From NCBI GenBank assembly GCA_021153185.1, contig JAGKTY010000019.1, positions 1-46,231 on the forward strand: DNA of 46,231 bases, read 5' to 3'. The notes beneath the pieces were generated by a model. The model ran no database searches and was not told the DNA's origin. It was given only the letters and a program-made list of their open reading frames with translations. Source of the stretch: Lachnospiraceae bacterium. Its GTDB lineage: Bacteria; Bacillota; Clostridia; Lachnospirales; Lachnospiraceae. Below, piece by piece: positions 16,558 through 25,317 of the stretch; within the stretch, counting starts at the first letter, position 1; each line of letters begins with the position of its first letter. The position numbers were made by a program, and so were the translations under genes.

Positions 16558-17643
16558 ATGAGTGAAAAATTAAAAGTAGGAATTTTAGGCGGAACAGGTA
16601 TGGTTGGACAGAGATTCATCTCTCTTCTTGAGAATCATCCATGGTTTGAAGTGACAACAATCGCAGCAAGCCCTCGTTCAGCCGGTAAAACATATGAGGA
16701 AGCAGTTGGCGGACGTTGGAAAATGACAACACCAATGCCGGAAGCAGTTAAAAATATCGTTGTACAGAATGTCAATGAAGTTGAGTCTGTTGCCAGTCAG
16801 GTTGATTTCGTATTTTCAGCAGTTGATATGACAAAAGAAGAAATCAGAGCGATTGAAGATGCATATGCAAAAACAGAAACACCGGTTGTTTCAAACAACT
16901 CAGCACACAGATGGACACCGGATGTTCCGATGATTATTCCTGAGATTAATCCGGAGCACGTGGAAGTAATTGAGGCACAGAAAAAACGTCTCGGCACAAC
17001 AAGAGGCTTTGTAGCGGTCAAACCAAACTGTTCAATCCAGAGCTATGCGCCTGTTCTCTATGCTTGGAGAGCGTTTGAACCATACGAGGTTGTTGCTACG
17101 ACATATCAGGCAATCTCAGGAGCAGGTAAGACATTCAAAGACTGGCCGGAGATGGTAGAAAATATTATCCCATATATTGGTGGCGAGGAAGAAAAATCTG
17201 AGCAGGAGCCACTTCGTATTTACGGTAAAGTTGAAAACGGTGAAATTGTGAAAGCAGCAGAGCCGAAAATCACATGTCAGTGTATCCGTGTACCTGTATT
17301 AAACGGACATACTGCAGCTGTATTTGTAAAATTCCGCAAAAATCCAACAAAAGAGCAGTTGATTGAGAAATTGACATCCTTTAGCGGACTTCCACAGGAG
17401 CTTGCGCTTCCAAGTGCACCAAAACAGTTTATCCGGTATATGACAGAGGATAACAGACCGCAGGTTTCACTTGATGTGGACTATGAAAATGGAATGGGCA
17501 TTTCAATCGGACGTATTCGTGAAGACAGCGTTTATGATTGGAAATTTGTCGGACTTTCACACAATACAGTCCGCGGTGCTGCGGGTGGTGCAGTTCTTTG
17601 CGCAGAATTATTAAAAGCAAAAGGATATATTACCAAAAAATAA
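16558..17643 (+). CDS. asd: Aspartate-semialdehyde dehydrogenase, archaeal/fungal type
   Basis: Asd reduces aspartyl phosphate to aspartate semialdehyde with NADPH, the branch point to lysine, threonine and methionine. The 361-residue protein has the NADP loop GGTGMVGQRF, the catalytic Cys in KPNCS (C158) and a likely active-site His at H251 (NGHT). The KPNCS context and the overall pattern match the archaeal/fungal-like class rather than the E. coli-like one. I use the ATG at 16558 because GAGGAG precedes it; the frame is open further upstream into argH but without a start signal. It is followed by a strong terminator. Confidence 0.95.
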   Translation: MSEKLKVGILGGTGMVGQRFISLLENHPWFEVTTIAASPRSAGKTYEEAVGGRWKMTTPMPEAVKNIVVQNVNEVESVASQVDFVFSAVDMTKEEIRAIEDAYAKTETPVVSNNSAHRWTPDVPMIIPEINPEHVEVIEAQKKRLGTTRGFVAVKPNCSIQSYAPVLYAWRAFEPYEVVATTYQAISGAGKTFKDWPEMVENIIPYIGGEEEKSEQEPLRIYGKVENGEIVKAAEPKITCQCIRVPVLNGHTAAVFVKFRKNPTKEQLIEKLTSFSGLPQELALPSAPKQFIRYMTEDNRPQVSLDVDYENGMGISIGRIREDSVYDWKFVGLSHNTVRGAAGGAVLCAELLKAKGYITKK

Positions 17644-17668
17644 GTGTAAAAGAAAGATGTTGTGATGT

Positions 17669-17703
17669 AAGGTATTGGCATGAACCATGCCAATACCTTT
17701 TTA
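17669..17703 (+). terminator. Terminator after asd
   Basis: Perfect 14-base stem (17669-17682 with 17686-17699), AAC loop, then TTTT. It ends the argH-asd transcript 10 bases before the next gene. Confidence 0.9.
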
Positions 17704-17713
17704 GGTAAGGGTT

Positions 17714-19063
17714 ATGTTGATTGAGCGTATGAATGAAGAAGCTTCTTTAAAACAAAGATTTGAGAAGCAGGGCAGCCAGCTGATCGTGTTTTACGGACAG
17801 CAGGGCATCGGAAAAACAACAATTTTAAATTCATTTATGAAGGATAAAGAAGCTTTTTATTATCTGGCAAGACCGCTGAGTAACGAATCGCAGCTTGCCG
17901 CAATTGCGAGGGAAAATCCCGGGCTTTCGCTAGCAGGCGGTAATTTGAGCTTTTCGGATATATTTGAAAAAGTAGCCATCAGACAGAAAAGAAAGTTTGT
18001 CGTCGTAATCGATGAGTTTCAATATCTGCTCAAAAGTGAGTCGGACTTTATGACATCACTGATTGCACTTTTGAACCATAGCTATGGAAAAGCAGATGTT
18101 TTTGTGATTCTTTGTTCTTCATCTGTTGCGTTTGTAGAAAATAATATGATTGCAAAGCTCGGAAAATCAGCGGGGGCAATTTCCGGCTTTGTGAAAGTCA
18201 GGGAATTACAGTTTGACAGTGTTCAGACAATCTTTTCTACCTATAGCCTGATGGAACAGTGCAAAATGTACGCAATTGTTGGCGGTGTTCCGGGCTTACT
18301 TGGTAAATTAGATCCGTCCGTGAGTGTGAAAAAGAATATTTGCGAAAAGATACTTGCAAAAGACAGTTTCTTTTCGTCAATTATTGAACGTATGATGTCT
18401 GAAGAGCTGCGGGAGCTTTCAGTATACAATACCATTTTGTTATCTCTTGCCAGAGGGAATGAGAAGCTAAACGATTTATATTTGGATACCGGTTTTCCGC
18501 GCGCCAAAATTGTCGTATATTTGTGTAACTTGATGGAAATGGAGCTTGTTGAAAAGGTGTTCTCCTATGAGGTGCCGGGCAAGAACGAGACAAAGAAAGG
18601 TGTCTACCGCATCAAAAATCACTTTGCATCCTTTTGGTATACGTTTGTCTTCCCATATATGAGCGCACTTTCTTCGATGGAAATTGAACAATTTTATGAT
18701 ACATATATTGAGCCAAAGCTGCTTCAATATACAAAACAATATTTCGGCCTCATCTGCCGGCAAAATATGCTGGAAGCATGGAAAAATAACAATCTGCCGA
18801 TTGAAGTAGAGGACTATGGCGTGTGGGTCGGAAAAAAAGGTACGATTGATTTTATTATGCAGCGAGAAGAAAAATCGATTCTTGCACAAGGCTATTTCGG
18901 AAAGACTGTTTCGGTCAGTGATTACGAGGAACTGATGAAATTGTCAAAGCTTGCAAAAATCACACCTGACTTTACGTATCTGTTTTCAACCGCAGGCTTT
19001 GATGAAGCGCTTTTAGAAAAATCAGAGGCGAAAACAAATATTGTGTTAATTCCGCTGAGTTAG
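17714..19063 (+). CDS. Archaeal-type AAA ATPase with DUF234-like C-terminal domain
   Basis: This is a P-loop ATPase of 449 residues. The Walker A motif is GQQGIGKTT (28-36), Walker B is VVVIDEFQY (D100, E101), and a GGVPGLL segment typical of the family follows the ATPase core. Next comes a winged-helix part and a C-terminal DUF234-like, PD-(D/E)xK-fold region. In active-looking relatives that region reads roughly E-I-D-[IV] and later G-E-C-K. Here it reads GTIDFIM and AQGYF, so the Glu and Lys are replaced and nuclease activity is doubtful. The biological role of the family is poorly known. topB begins 10 bases later, so the two genes form a transcription unit. Confidence 0.85.
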   Translation: MLIERMNEEASLKQRFEKQGSQLIVFYGQQGIGKTTILNSFMKDKEAFYYLARPLSNESQLAAIARENPGLSLAGGNLSFSDIFEKVAIRQKRKFVVVIDEFQYLLKSESDFMTSLIALLNHSYGKADVFVILCSSSVAFVENNMIAKLGKSAGAISGFVKVRELQFDSVQTIFSTYSLMEQCKMYAIVGGVPGLLGKLDPSVSVKKNICEKILAKDSFFSSIIERMMSEELRELSVYNTILLSLARGNEKLNDLYLDTGFPRAKIVVYLCNLMEMELVEKVFSYEVPGKNETKKGVYRIKNHFASFWYTFVFPYMSALSSMEIEQFYDTYIEPKLLQYTKQYFGLICRQNMLEAWKNNNLPIEVEDYGVWVGKKGTIDFIMQREEKSILAQGYFGKTVSVSDYEELMKLSKLAKITPDFTYLFSTAGFDEALLEKSEAKTNIVLIPLS

Positions 19064-19073
19064 GAGAAGTATT

Positions 19074-22000
19074 TTGTCAAAAGCACTAATTATTACTGAG
19101 AAACCGAGTGTTGCAAGAGATTTTGCCAGAGTACTTGGGGTGGCTTCTCAGAAAAGAAACAACGGATATATTGAAGGAGACAACTATGTCGTAACATGGT
19201 GCGTCGGTCATCTGGTGGAGATGTGTTATCCTGAAGTATATGATGAAAAATACGGAAAATGGCGGCTGGAAGATTTGCCGTTTTTACCAAAGGAATACAA
19301 ATATGATGTCATTCCGAGCGTTGCAGGACAATATGACATTGTGCACAGCCTTTTATTCAGGGATGATATTGATACAGTTTATTGGGCCGGTGACTCCGGA
19401 AAAGAAGGTCAGACAATTGAGGAAAATATCCGTAACTTTGGCGGGGTGAGAGCAGGCATGGAAGAAAAACGTGTCTGGATTGACTCGCAGACGGATGAGG
19501 AAATCATGCGTGGTATCCGCGAGGCTAAGCCGATGAGTGATTACGCCAACCTCGGAAAAAGCGGAATTATGCGCTCGATTGAAGATTATGCCATGGGCAT
19601 CAATTTTTCCCGCGTTTTGTCCGTCAAATACGGCCGGATGGTTAATGATGCCGCTTCCACCAAAAGCTATACCGCTGTTGCGGTCGGCCGTGTCATGACA
19701 TGTGTTCTCGGCATGGTTGTCATAAGGGAGCGGGAAATCCGCAATTTCGTTGAGACACCGTTTTACCGTGTCATTGCTATGATTGGCAATGACGGAATAG
19801 AAGGGGAATGGAAATCACAAGAAGGCTCCAAATATTTTAATTCACCACTTCTTTACAAAGAAAATGGGTTCAAAAAAGAAGAAGATGCAAATGCGTTTAT
19901 GGGTTCTCTTGCGGGGAAGGATGGTGTCATTGATACGCTTGAGATGGGCACGAGCAAGAAACGTGCGCCGCTTTTGTTTAACCTTGCGGAATTACAGGCG
20001 GAATGCAGCAAACGCTTCAAAATAAGTCCGGATGAGACACTTTCTGTTGCACAGGATTTGTACGAGCGGAAGCTTACAACCTACCCGAGAACCGATGCAA
20101 GAGTGCTCACGAGTGCTGTTGCAAAGGAAATTGCCAAAAATATTCGGGGACTTAAGGCATATTCTCCTGTGGCAGGTTTTGTTGACAAGATTTTCGACAC
20201 CAAAACGTATATGGGGATTGCAAAGAGTGCATATACAGATGATGCCAAGGTAACAGACCATTATGCGATTATTCCGACCGGGCAGACACAAACGCTTGGC
20301 AGTCTGTCTGAGCTTCATCAAAAAGTATATGATTTGATCGTCAGAAGATTTCTCAGTATTTTTTATCCGCCTGCAGAGTACCAAACAGTTAAAATGGTTG
20401 TCAAAGTGGACGGTGAATCCTTTTTTACACAGGCAAAGCTGTTAAAGGTGCCCGGTTTTTTGGAAATTGCCGGAAAACAGGCAATCAATGATGAGGATAA
20501 GGAAAAAGAAAATAAGACAAAGGTTGAACCGAAGCAAATTATTGAAACACTTTCAAAGCTAAAACAAGGCGACCTGATTCAAATTCCGGAATATGTCATC
20601 AAAGAAGGAAAAACCTCACCGCCAAAGCGTTATACATCCGGCTCTATGATCCTCGCGATGGAAAACGCAGGACAGCTGATCGAGGATGAAGAACTCAGAG
20701 AGCAAATCAAGGGCTCGGGTATCGGTACAAGCGCAACGAGAGCCGGCATTATTGAAAAATTAGTTCGCATCGGCTATCTCAACTTAAATAAAAAAAGTCA
20801 GGTTCTTTCGCCGGAAAATTTGGGGGAGATGGTATATGAAATTGTCAATGCACATGTGCCGCAGCTTCTTAACCCAAAGATGAGTGCGAGCTGGGAAAAG
20901 GGACTTGACGGAATTACCAAAGGCGAAGTCAGCTTTGAAGATTACCGTGAAAAGCTTGAGGAATTTATCCGCGCGCAGACAGTAGCGATGATTGGAACAG
21001 ATTTAAAAAGTCAGATTGCCGGAAAGATTCATCCGTTTACACAAAACGGAAGGGGACTTGGCACCAAAATTTCTCTTGGCGTTCCTTGCCCTGTCTGCGG
21101 TGGTACAATTGAAACAACCCCGTTTGGATATGGTTGTTCCAATTATAAAAAGGATGATGAGAATAGCTGTAAATTCAGCATCGGACAAATTGCGGGACGC
21201 ACACTCTCACTTGAGGAAGCCAAACGGCTGCTAACGGATGGCAAAACGGATGTACTTACAGGGTTCGTTTCCAAAGCAAAGAAAAAGTTTGATGCGGCGC
21301 TTGTTTTACAAAAAGACGAGCAGGGGAAGATGCAGATTACATTTGATTTTGAAAATGTTGGTCCCAAAATCGTAAAAGATACCGCCTGCCCTGTCTGCGG
21401 TGGCGAAATCATGCAGACAGCATTCGGGTGGGGATGCAGCAATTATCATAAAGACGACCCAAACAGCTGTAGATTCAGCGTTGGAAAAATTCTTGGGAAA
21501 TCGCTTTCGGAAAAACAGCTGAAAGAATTGATCGCAAACGGTAAGACGGATACGATTCGCGGTTTTAAAGCAAAAAGCGGTAAGAAGTTTGATGCGCGCC
21601 TTGTGCTTGAAAAGGATGATGGAGGCAAAGTGACAGGCATCGGTTTTGACTTTTCGGATATTGAACCGGTGAAGCTCAAAGATGTTGTATGTCCTGTTTG
21701 CGGCGGGGATATTGTTGTCAATCCATATGGGTATGTGTGTGAAAACAATAAGCGTGATGAGGAGGATTCCTGCAAATTCTTTATTGGCAAAATTGCCGGT
21801 CTGAAATTGAAGGATGCGCAGGTTAGACAACTGCTTTCGCAAAAACATACCGACCCAATTGAAGGCTTTATTGCAAAGAGCGGCATGTTTTTTACCGCAC
21901 CGCTGAAGCTTACAGATGATGGCAAAATAGAGTTTGATTTTCCAAAGAAACCGGATCCGGTCGAAACAAAACTGCCTTGTCCGAGATGCCAAAAGCACCT

Positions 22001-22421
22001 ATTTAAAAATCAATACAGCTATGATTGTGAATGTGGTTTTAAGCTTCGTACGACGGTTGCAAGGCTTGCACTTTCCGATGAGCAGATCGGGCAATTGATT
22101 TTAGATGGACAAACCAGGGAAATTGTGACCGGGTTTACATCAAAAGCAGGCACACTGTTTGATGCGTACTTGAAGCGCGAAGATGATCATGTGTCATTTG
22201 TATTTGATAAACAGCCAACAGAACGCATAACAGGGCAGAGTGAACAAGTAACATCTGTATCAAATCATGCCGGATCGGAAGAAAAGCAAGCGACAGAAAA
22301 TCCTACAGCAAACACTTCAAGTGACGAACCGGATCAGTGGAGTTATTTGGAACAGATGGCATCCCAAAATGTAAACGAACCGGAGGAAGACGCGCCGCCA
22401 CTTGATGAGTTGCCGTTTTAA
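19074..22421 (+). CDS. topB: DNA topoisomerase III with four C-terminal zinc repeats
   Basis: Topoisomerase III is a type IA enzyme that passes single strands and resolves linked DNA. The Toprim part has the N-terminal ITEKPSVA motif (E9) and a divergent acidic motif AGDSGKEGQ (D107). The active-site Tyr is in TTYPRTDAR (Y337), and the GSGIGTSATRA region is present. The usual length is 650-730 residues; this one has 1115. The excess is a tail of four repeats spaced about 100 residues apart. Each has a zinc ribbon with Cys pairs at 672/675, 772/775, 873/876 and 969/972, plus later Cys and a conserved segment with GF..K.G..F.A. The start codon is TTG at 19074, supported by TAGGAG upstream and by the conserved N-terminal KALIITEKPS. 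Confidence 0.94.
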   Translation: MSKALIITEKPSVARDFARVLGVASQKRNNGYIEGDNYVVTWCVGHLVEMCYPEVYDEKYGKWRLEDLPFLPKEYKYDVIPSVAGQYDIVHSLLFRDDIDTVYWAGDSGKEGQTIEENIRNFGGVRAGMEEKRVWIDSQTDEEIMRGIREAKPMSDYANLGKSGIMRSIEDYAMGINFSRVLSVKYGRMVNDAASTKSYTAVAVGRVMTCVLGMVVIREREIRNFVETPFYRVIAMIGNDGIEGEWKSQEGSKYFNSPLLYKENGFKKEEDANAFMGSLAGKDGVIDTLEMGTSKKRAPLLFNLAELQAECSKRFKISPDETLSVAQDLYERKLTTYPRTDARVLTSAVAKEIAKNIRGLKAYSPVAGFVDKIFDTKTYMGIAKSAYTDDAKVTDHYAIIPTGQTQTLGSLSELHQKVYDLIVRRFLSIFYPPAEYQTVKMVVKVDGESFFTQAKLLKVPGFLEIAGKQAINDEDKEKENKTKVEPKQIIETLSKLKQGDLIQIPEYVIKEGKTSPPKRYTSGSMILAMENAGQLIEDEELREQIKGSGIGTSATRAGIIEKLVRIGYLNLNKKSQVLSPENLGEMVYEIVNAHVPQLLNPKMSASWEKGLDGITKGEVSFEDYREKLEEFIRAQTVAMIGTDLKSQIAGKIHPFTQNGRGLGTKISLGVPCPVCGGTIETTPFGYGCSNYKKDDENSCKFSIGQIAGRTLSLEEAKRLLTDGKTDVLTGFVSKAKKKFDAALVLQKDEQGKMQITFDFENVGPKIVKDTACPVCGGEIMQTAFGWGCSNYHKDDPNSCRFSVGKILGKSLSEKQLKELIANGKTDTIRGFKAKSGKKFDARLVLEKDDGGKVTGIGFDFSDIEPVKLKDVVCPVCGGDIVVNPYGYVCENNKRDEEDSCKFFIGKIAGLKLKDAQVRQLLSQKHTDPIEGFIAKSGMFFTAPLKLTDDGKIEFDFPKKPDPVETKLPCPRCQKHLFKNQYSYDCECGFKLRTTVARLALSDEQIGQLILDGQTREIVTGFTSKAGTLFDAYLKREDDHVSFVFDKQPTERITGQSEQVTSVSNHAGSEEKQATENPTANTSSDEPDQWSYLEQMASQNVNEPEEDAPPLDELPF

Positions 22422-22530
22422 ATCCGGCACAATCAATAAATGGCTGTAAACAGATTACGATCCGTTGATAGGAAAGCAAAAGCGATACCAATATATTTAC
22501 AAAAGACATGAATAAAAGGAGGGTTATATC

Positions 22531-23202
22531 ATGCAGCAAATCGTGGATTTAGGTAATTTACTTGATCTGGACAAAACAATCGCCAAATTTTTGTTTGATG
22601 AAGTGGATTATCCATGGGAGGTACTCCCAAAATTAAAAGTTTTCATTGAAAACTTGGGACCAATTTTACCGGCGGATTTATATGAACAGCGTTCAGAAAA
22701 TGTATGGGTTGCAAAAAGCGCTAAGGTAGCACCGACAGCGTGCATTATGGCACCATGTATCATTGATGAGGATGCGGAGATTCGTCACGGCGCATTTATC
22801 AGAGGCGGCGTCATTGTCGGTAAAGGTGCGGTTGTCGGAAATTCCAGTGAAATTAAAAATGCTTTATTATTTGATGGCGTGCAGGTTCCGCATTACAACT
22901 ATATAGGAGACAGTGTTCTTGGCTATAAGGCGCATTTTGGTGCAGGAGCCATTACTTCCAATGTAAAAAATGACAATTCCAATGTCATTGTAAAACTGCC
23001 GCTGCAACAGGTTGACACAGGGCTTCGCAAATTTGGTGCGATTGTCGGCGATTACGTACAGGTAGGCTGCAACAGTGTGTTAAATCCGGGTACGATGATC
23101 GGGAAAAATACGAGCATTTATCCGCTTTCCAATGTGCGCGGTATTATTTTGGCAGACAAGATTTATAAAGGGGAAGGCAAAATTACAAATCGCTTGTGTT
23201 AA
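22531..23202 (+). CDS. Left-handed beta-helix (hexapeptide) protein, GlmU C-terminal-like
   Basis: This 223-residue protein has a short helical N-terminus (about 1-60) followed by hexapeptide repeats (I/V-x-G/A patterns such as IRGGVIVGKGAVVGN) that fold as a left-handed beta-helix. It resembles the acetyltransferase half of GlmU, the UDP-GlcNAc maker, but the nucleotidyltransferase half is missing. It may acetylate or bind a sugar nucleotide, or be a partner subunit. AAGGAGGG precedes the ATG. It is 109 bases after topB and may be read from the same mRNA, as no terminator is seen between them. Substrate cannot be told from the sequence. Confidence 0.8.
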   Translation: MQQIVDLGNLLDLDKTIAKFLFDEVDYPWEVLPKLKVFIENLGPILPADLYEQRSENVWVAKSAKVAPTACIMAPCIIDEDAEIRHGAFIRGGVIVGKGAVVGNSSEIKNALLFDGVQVPHYNYIGDSVLGYKAHFGAGAITSNVKNDNSNVIVKLPLQQVDTGLRKFGAIVGDYVQVGCNSVLNPGTMIGKNTSIYPLSNVRGIILADKIYKGEGKITNRLC

Positions 23203-23269
23203 TTTACGGAAAATACAAAGATGGTACTAGATTTTTTTGTCAAAATATGAGAAAATCAAAACAGTGTGG

Positions 23270-23286
23270 ATGATACAAGGTATCAT
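23270..23286. promoter_or_regulatory. Possible operator before the NifU-like gene
   Basis: ATGATAC (23270-23276), spacer AAG, GTATCAT (23280-23286): a perfect inverted repeat 35 bases before the ATG. Its place fits an operator or a leader hairpin. The cognate regulator is unknown. Confidence 0.45.
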
Positions 23287-23321
23287 TCCCAAATATTTAT
23301 CAATCTGAAAGGAGATTTCAC

Positions 23322-24014
23322 ATGATTTATTCAAAAGAAGTGGAAGAGATGTGCCCAGTAGCACAGGGTGTTCATCACGGTTGTGCTCCAATCCCGGAAG
23401 AAGCAAAATGGGTGAAAGCCAAAGAAGTGAAAGACATCTCAGGTTACACACACGGTATCGGCTGGTGTGCACCTCAGCAGGGAGCTTGTAAGCTTTCCCT
23501 CAACGTTAAGGATGGTATTATTCAGGAAGCATTGGTAGAGACAATCGGTTGTTCAGGTATGACACATTCTGCTGCTATGGCATCAGAAATTTTACCGGGA
23601 CTTACTGTTATGGAAGCGCTTAACACAGACCTTGTTTGTGACGCGATTAATACAGCTATGAGAGAGCTTTTCTTACAGATCGTTTACGGACGTACACAGT
23701 CAGCATTCTCAGAGGGTGGTCTTGCAATCGGTGCAGGTCTTGAAGACCTTGGTAAAGGTAGCCGTTCAATGGTAGGTACTACATACGGTACACTCAAAAA
23801 AGGTCCTAGATATCTTGAACTTACAGATGGTTATATCACAGGTGTTGCACTTGATGAAAACGATGAAATCATCGGTTACAAATATGTAAACTTCGGTAAG
23901 ATGATGGACTTCATCAAAGCCGGCGATGATGCAAATACAGCACTTGAGAAAGCTTCTGGTCAGTATGGCCGTGTTGCAGATGCTGCACGTGTGATTGACC
24001 CAAGAAAAGAGTAA
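23322..24014 (+). CDS. NifU/IscU-like iron-sulfur scaffold protein
   Basis: This 230-residue protein contains a region like the IscU/NifU scaffold fold, which assembles iron-sulfur clusters. A Cys in QQGACKLSL (C56), one in ETIGCSG (C77), and TDLVCDAIN (C106) align by spacing and context with the three cluster ligands of IscU. The Asp two residues after the first ligand is absent. N-terminal Cys residues (C11, C21, C49) are extra, and a C-terminal region follows. AAGGAG stands before the ATG. The GGGtGRT gene starts 19 bases downstream and the pair ends at one terminator. Codon use is strongly biased (GGT, GTT, CGT, ACA), unlike the flanking genes, which suggests very high expression. The cluster ligands are inferred, not proven. 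Confidence 0.82.
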   Translation: MIYSKEVEEMCPVAQGVHHGCAPIPEEAKWVKAKEVKDISGYTHGIGWCAPQQGACKLSLNVKDGIIQEALVETIGCSGMTHSAAMASEILPGLTVMEALNTDLVCDAINTAMRELFLQIVYGRTQSAFSEGGLAIGAGLEDLGKGSRSMVGTTYGTLKKGPRYLELTDGYITGVALDENDEIIGYKYVNFGKMMDFIKAGDDANTALEKASGQYGRVADAARVIDPRKE

Positions 24015-24033
24015 GGAATAGGAGGATATACAA

Positions 24034-25053
24034 ATGGCATTATTTGAATCATATGAAAGAAGAGAGCCTCAGATCCTTGCAGTTCTTAAGGAGTACGGTA
24101 TCTCATCTATTGAAGAATGTAAAGATATTTGTGATGCAGCCGGTATCGACGTATACCACCTCATCGAAGGCATTCAGCCTATCTGTTTTGAGAACGCAAA
24201 ATGGGCTTACACAGTAGGTGCTGCAATCGCAATCAAGAAAAACTGCCGCAAGGCTGCTGATGCTGCTGCAGCAATCGGTGAAGGTCTTCAGGCTTTCTGT
24301 ATCCCAGGTTCAGTTGCAGACACACGTAAAGTTGGTCTTGGACATGGTAACCTTGGAAAAATGCTTCTTGAGGAAGAGACAGAGTGTTTCGCATTCCTTG
24401 CAGGTCACGAGTCGTTCGCAGCTGCAGAGGGTGCTATCGGTATTGCAGAGAAAGCAAACAAAGTTCGTAAAACACCACTTCGTGTTATCTTAAACGGACT
24501 TGGAAAAGACGCTGCTCAGATTATCTCACGTATCAACGGATTTACATTTGTTGAGACAGAGTATGATCCATATACAAATACAGTAAAAGAAGTTTCACGC
24601 AAGTGCTACTCAAAAGATGCAAACTCTCCACGTGCAAAAGTAAACTGCTACGGTGCAAATGATGTATGTGAAGGCGTTGCAATCATGTGGAAAGAGAATG
24701 TTGATGTATCTATCACAGGTAACTCAACAAACCCAACACGTTTCCAGCATCCGGTAGCCGGAACTTATAAGAAGGAAAGACTTGAGAAAGGCAAAAAATA
24801 CTTCTCAGTAGCTTCAGGTGGTGGTACAGGACGTACACTTCATCCTGATAACATGGCTGCAGGTCCTGCTTCTTACGGTATGACAGATACAATGGGACGT
24901 ATGCACTCAGATGCACAGTTTGCCGGTTCTTCATCAGTTCCAGCACACGTAGAAATGATGGGTCTCATCGGCGCAGGTAACAACCCAATGGTAGGTATGA
25001 CTGTAAGTACAGCCGTTTCTATCGAGGAGGCTGCTACAGCCGGTAAATTCTAA
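24034..25053 (+). CDS. GGGtGRT protein
   Basis: This 339-residue protein belongs to a family named after its motif, visible here as GGGTGRT at about 262-268, followed by conserved segments (MHSDAQFAGSSSVPAH). It has no membrane segment or signal peptide. The molecular function is unknown to me. It is cotranscribed with the NifU-like gene (19-base gap, AGGAGG before the ATG), so a role tied to iron-sulfur clusters or a metal-dependent enzyme is a reasonable inference. Its codon use is as biased as that of its partner, a sign of abundant protein. A clear terminator follows. Confidence 0.85.
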   Translation: MALFESYERREPQILAVLKEYGISSIEECKDICDAAGIDVYHLIEGIQPICFENAKWAYTVGAAIAIKKNCRKAADAAAAIGEGLQAFCIPGSVADTRKVGLGHGNLGKMLLEEETECFAFLAGHESFAAAEGAIGIAEKANKVRKTPLRVILNGLGKDAAQIISRINGFTFVETEYDPYTNTVKEVSRKCYSKDANSPRAKVNCYGANDVCEGVAIMWKENVDVSITGNSTNPTRFQHPVAGTYKKERLEKGKKYFSVASGGGTGRTLHPDNMAAGPASYGMTDTMGRMHSDAQFAGSSSVPAHVEMMGLIGAGNNPMVGMTVSTAVSIEEAATAGKF

Positions 25054-25073
25054 GAATTATCTATTTATTATGG

Positions 25074-25107
25074 CTCCCGCATCGGTTTTCCCCGGTGTGG
25101 GAGTTTT
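25074..25107 (+). terminator. Terminator after the GGGtGRT gene
   Basis: CTCCCGCATCGG pairs with CCGGTGTGGGAG (25074-25085 with 25092-25103, two G-T pairs), followed by TTTT. Confidence 0.85.
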
Positions 25108-25159
25108 ATGTTATAGCTATTTGTATGTAAAATATTACAATAAATGTGGATGCATTGCG

Positions 25160-25188
25160 TTGACTTTTTGTGAAAAATACTGTAAAAT
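25160..25188 (+). promoter_or_regulatory. Promoter of the chemoreceptor gene
   Basis: TTGACT (25160-25165), 17-base spacer, TAAAAT (25183-25188). The start point would lie near 25195, giving a leader of about 120 bases that contains the repeat at 25205-25281. Confidence 0.7.
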
Positions 25189-25204
25189 TAAGTTGTATTT
25201 TGTG

Positions 25205-25281
25205 GTAACTATTCAGCGAGAATATAAATATCCATACATGCGAGCATGATGTCCATTTTTTTATTTCAAGGCTCTGAATAG
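25205..25281. repeat. Structured repeat element, copy 1
   Basis: The element is bounded by GTAACTATTCAG (25205-25216) and CTGAATAG (25274-25281), which are inverted. Its centre (25230-25253) matches 20 of 24 bases of a second copy at 45407-45430. A mini-hairpin C-ATGC/GCAT-G sits in the centre. It lies in the 5' leader of the chemoreceptor mRNA, in the orientation opposite to the block order described for copy 2's gene. Confidence 0.75.
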
Positions 25282-25317
25282 GTCATTATATGATTGTTTT
25301 TACATTGGAGGTACGAC

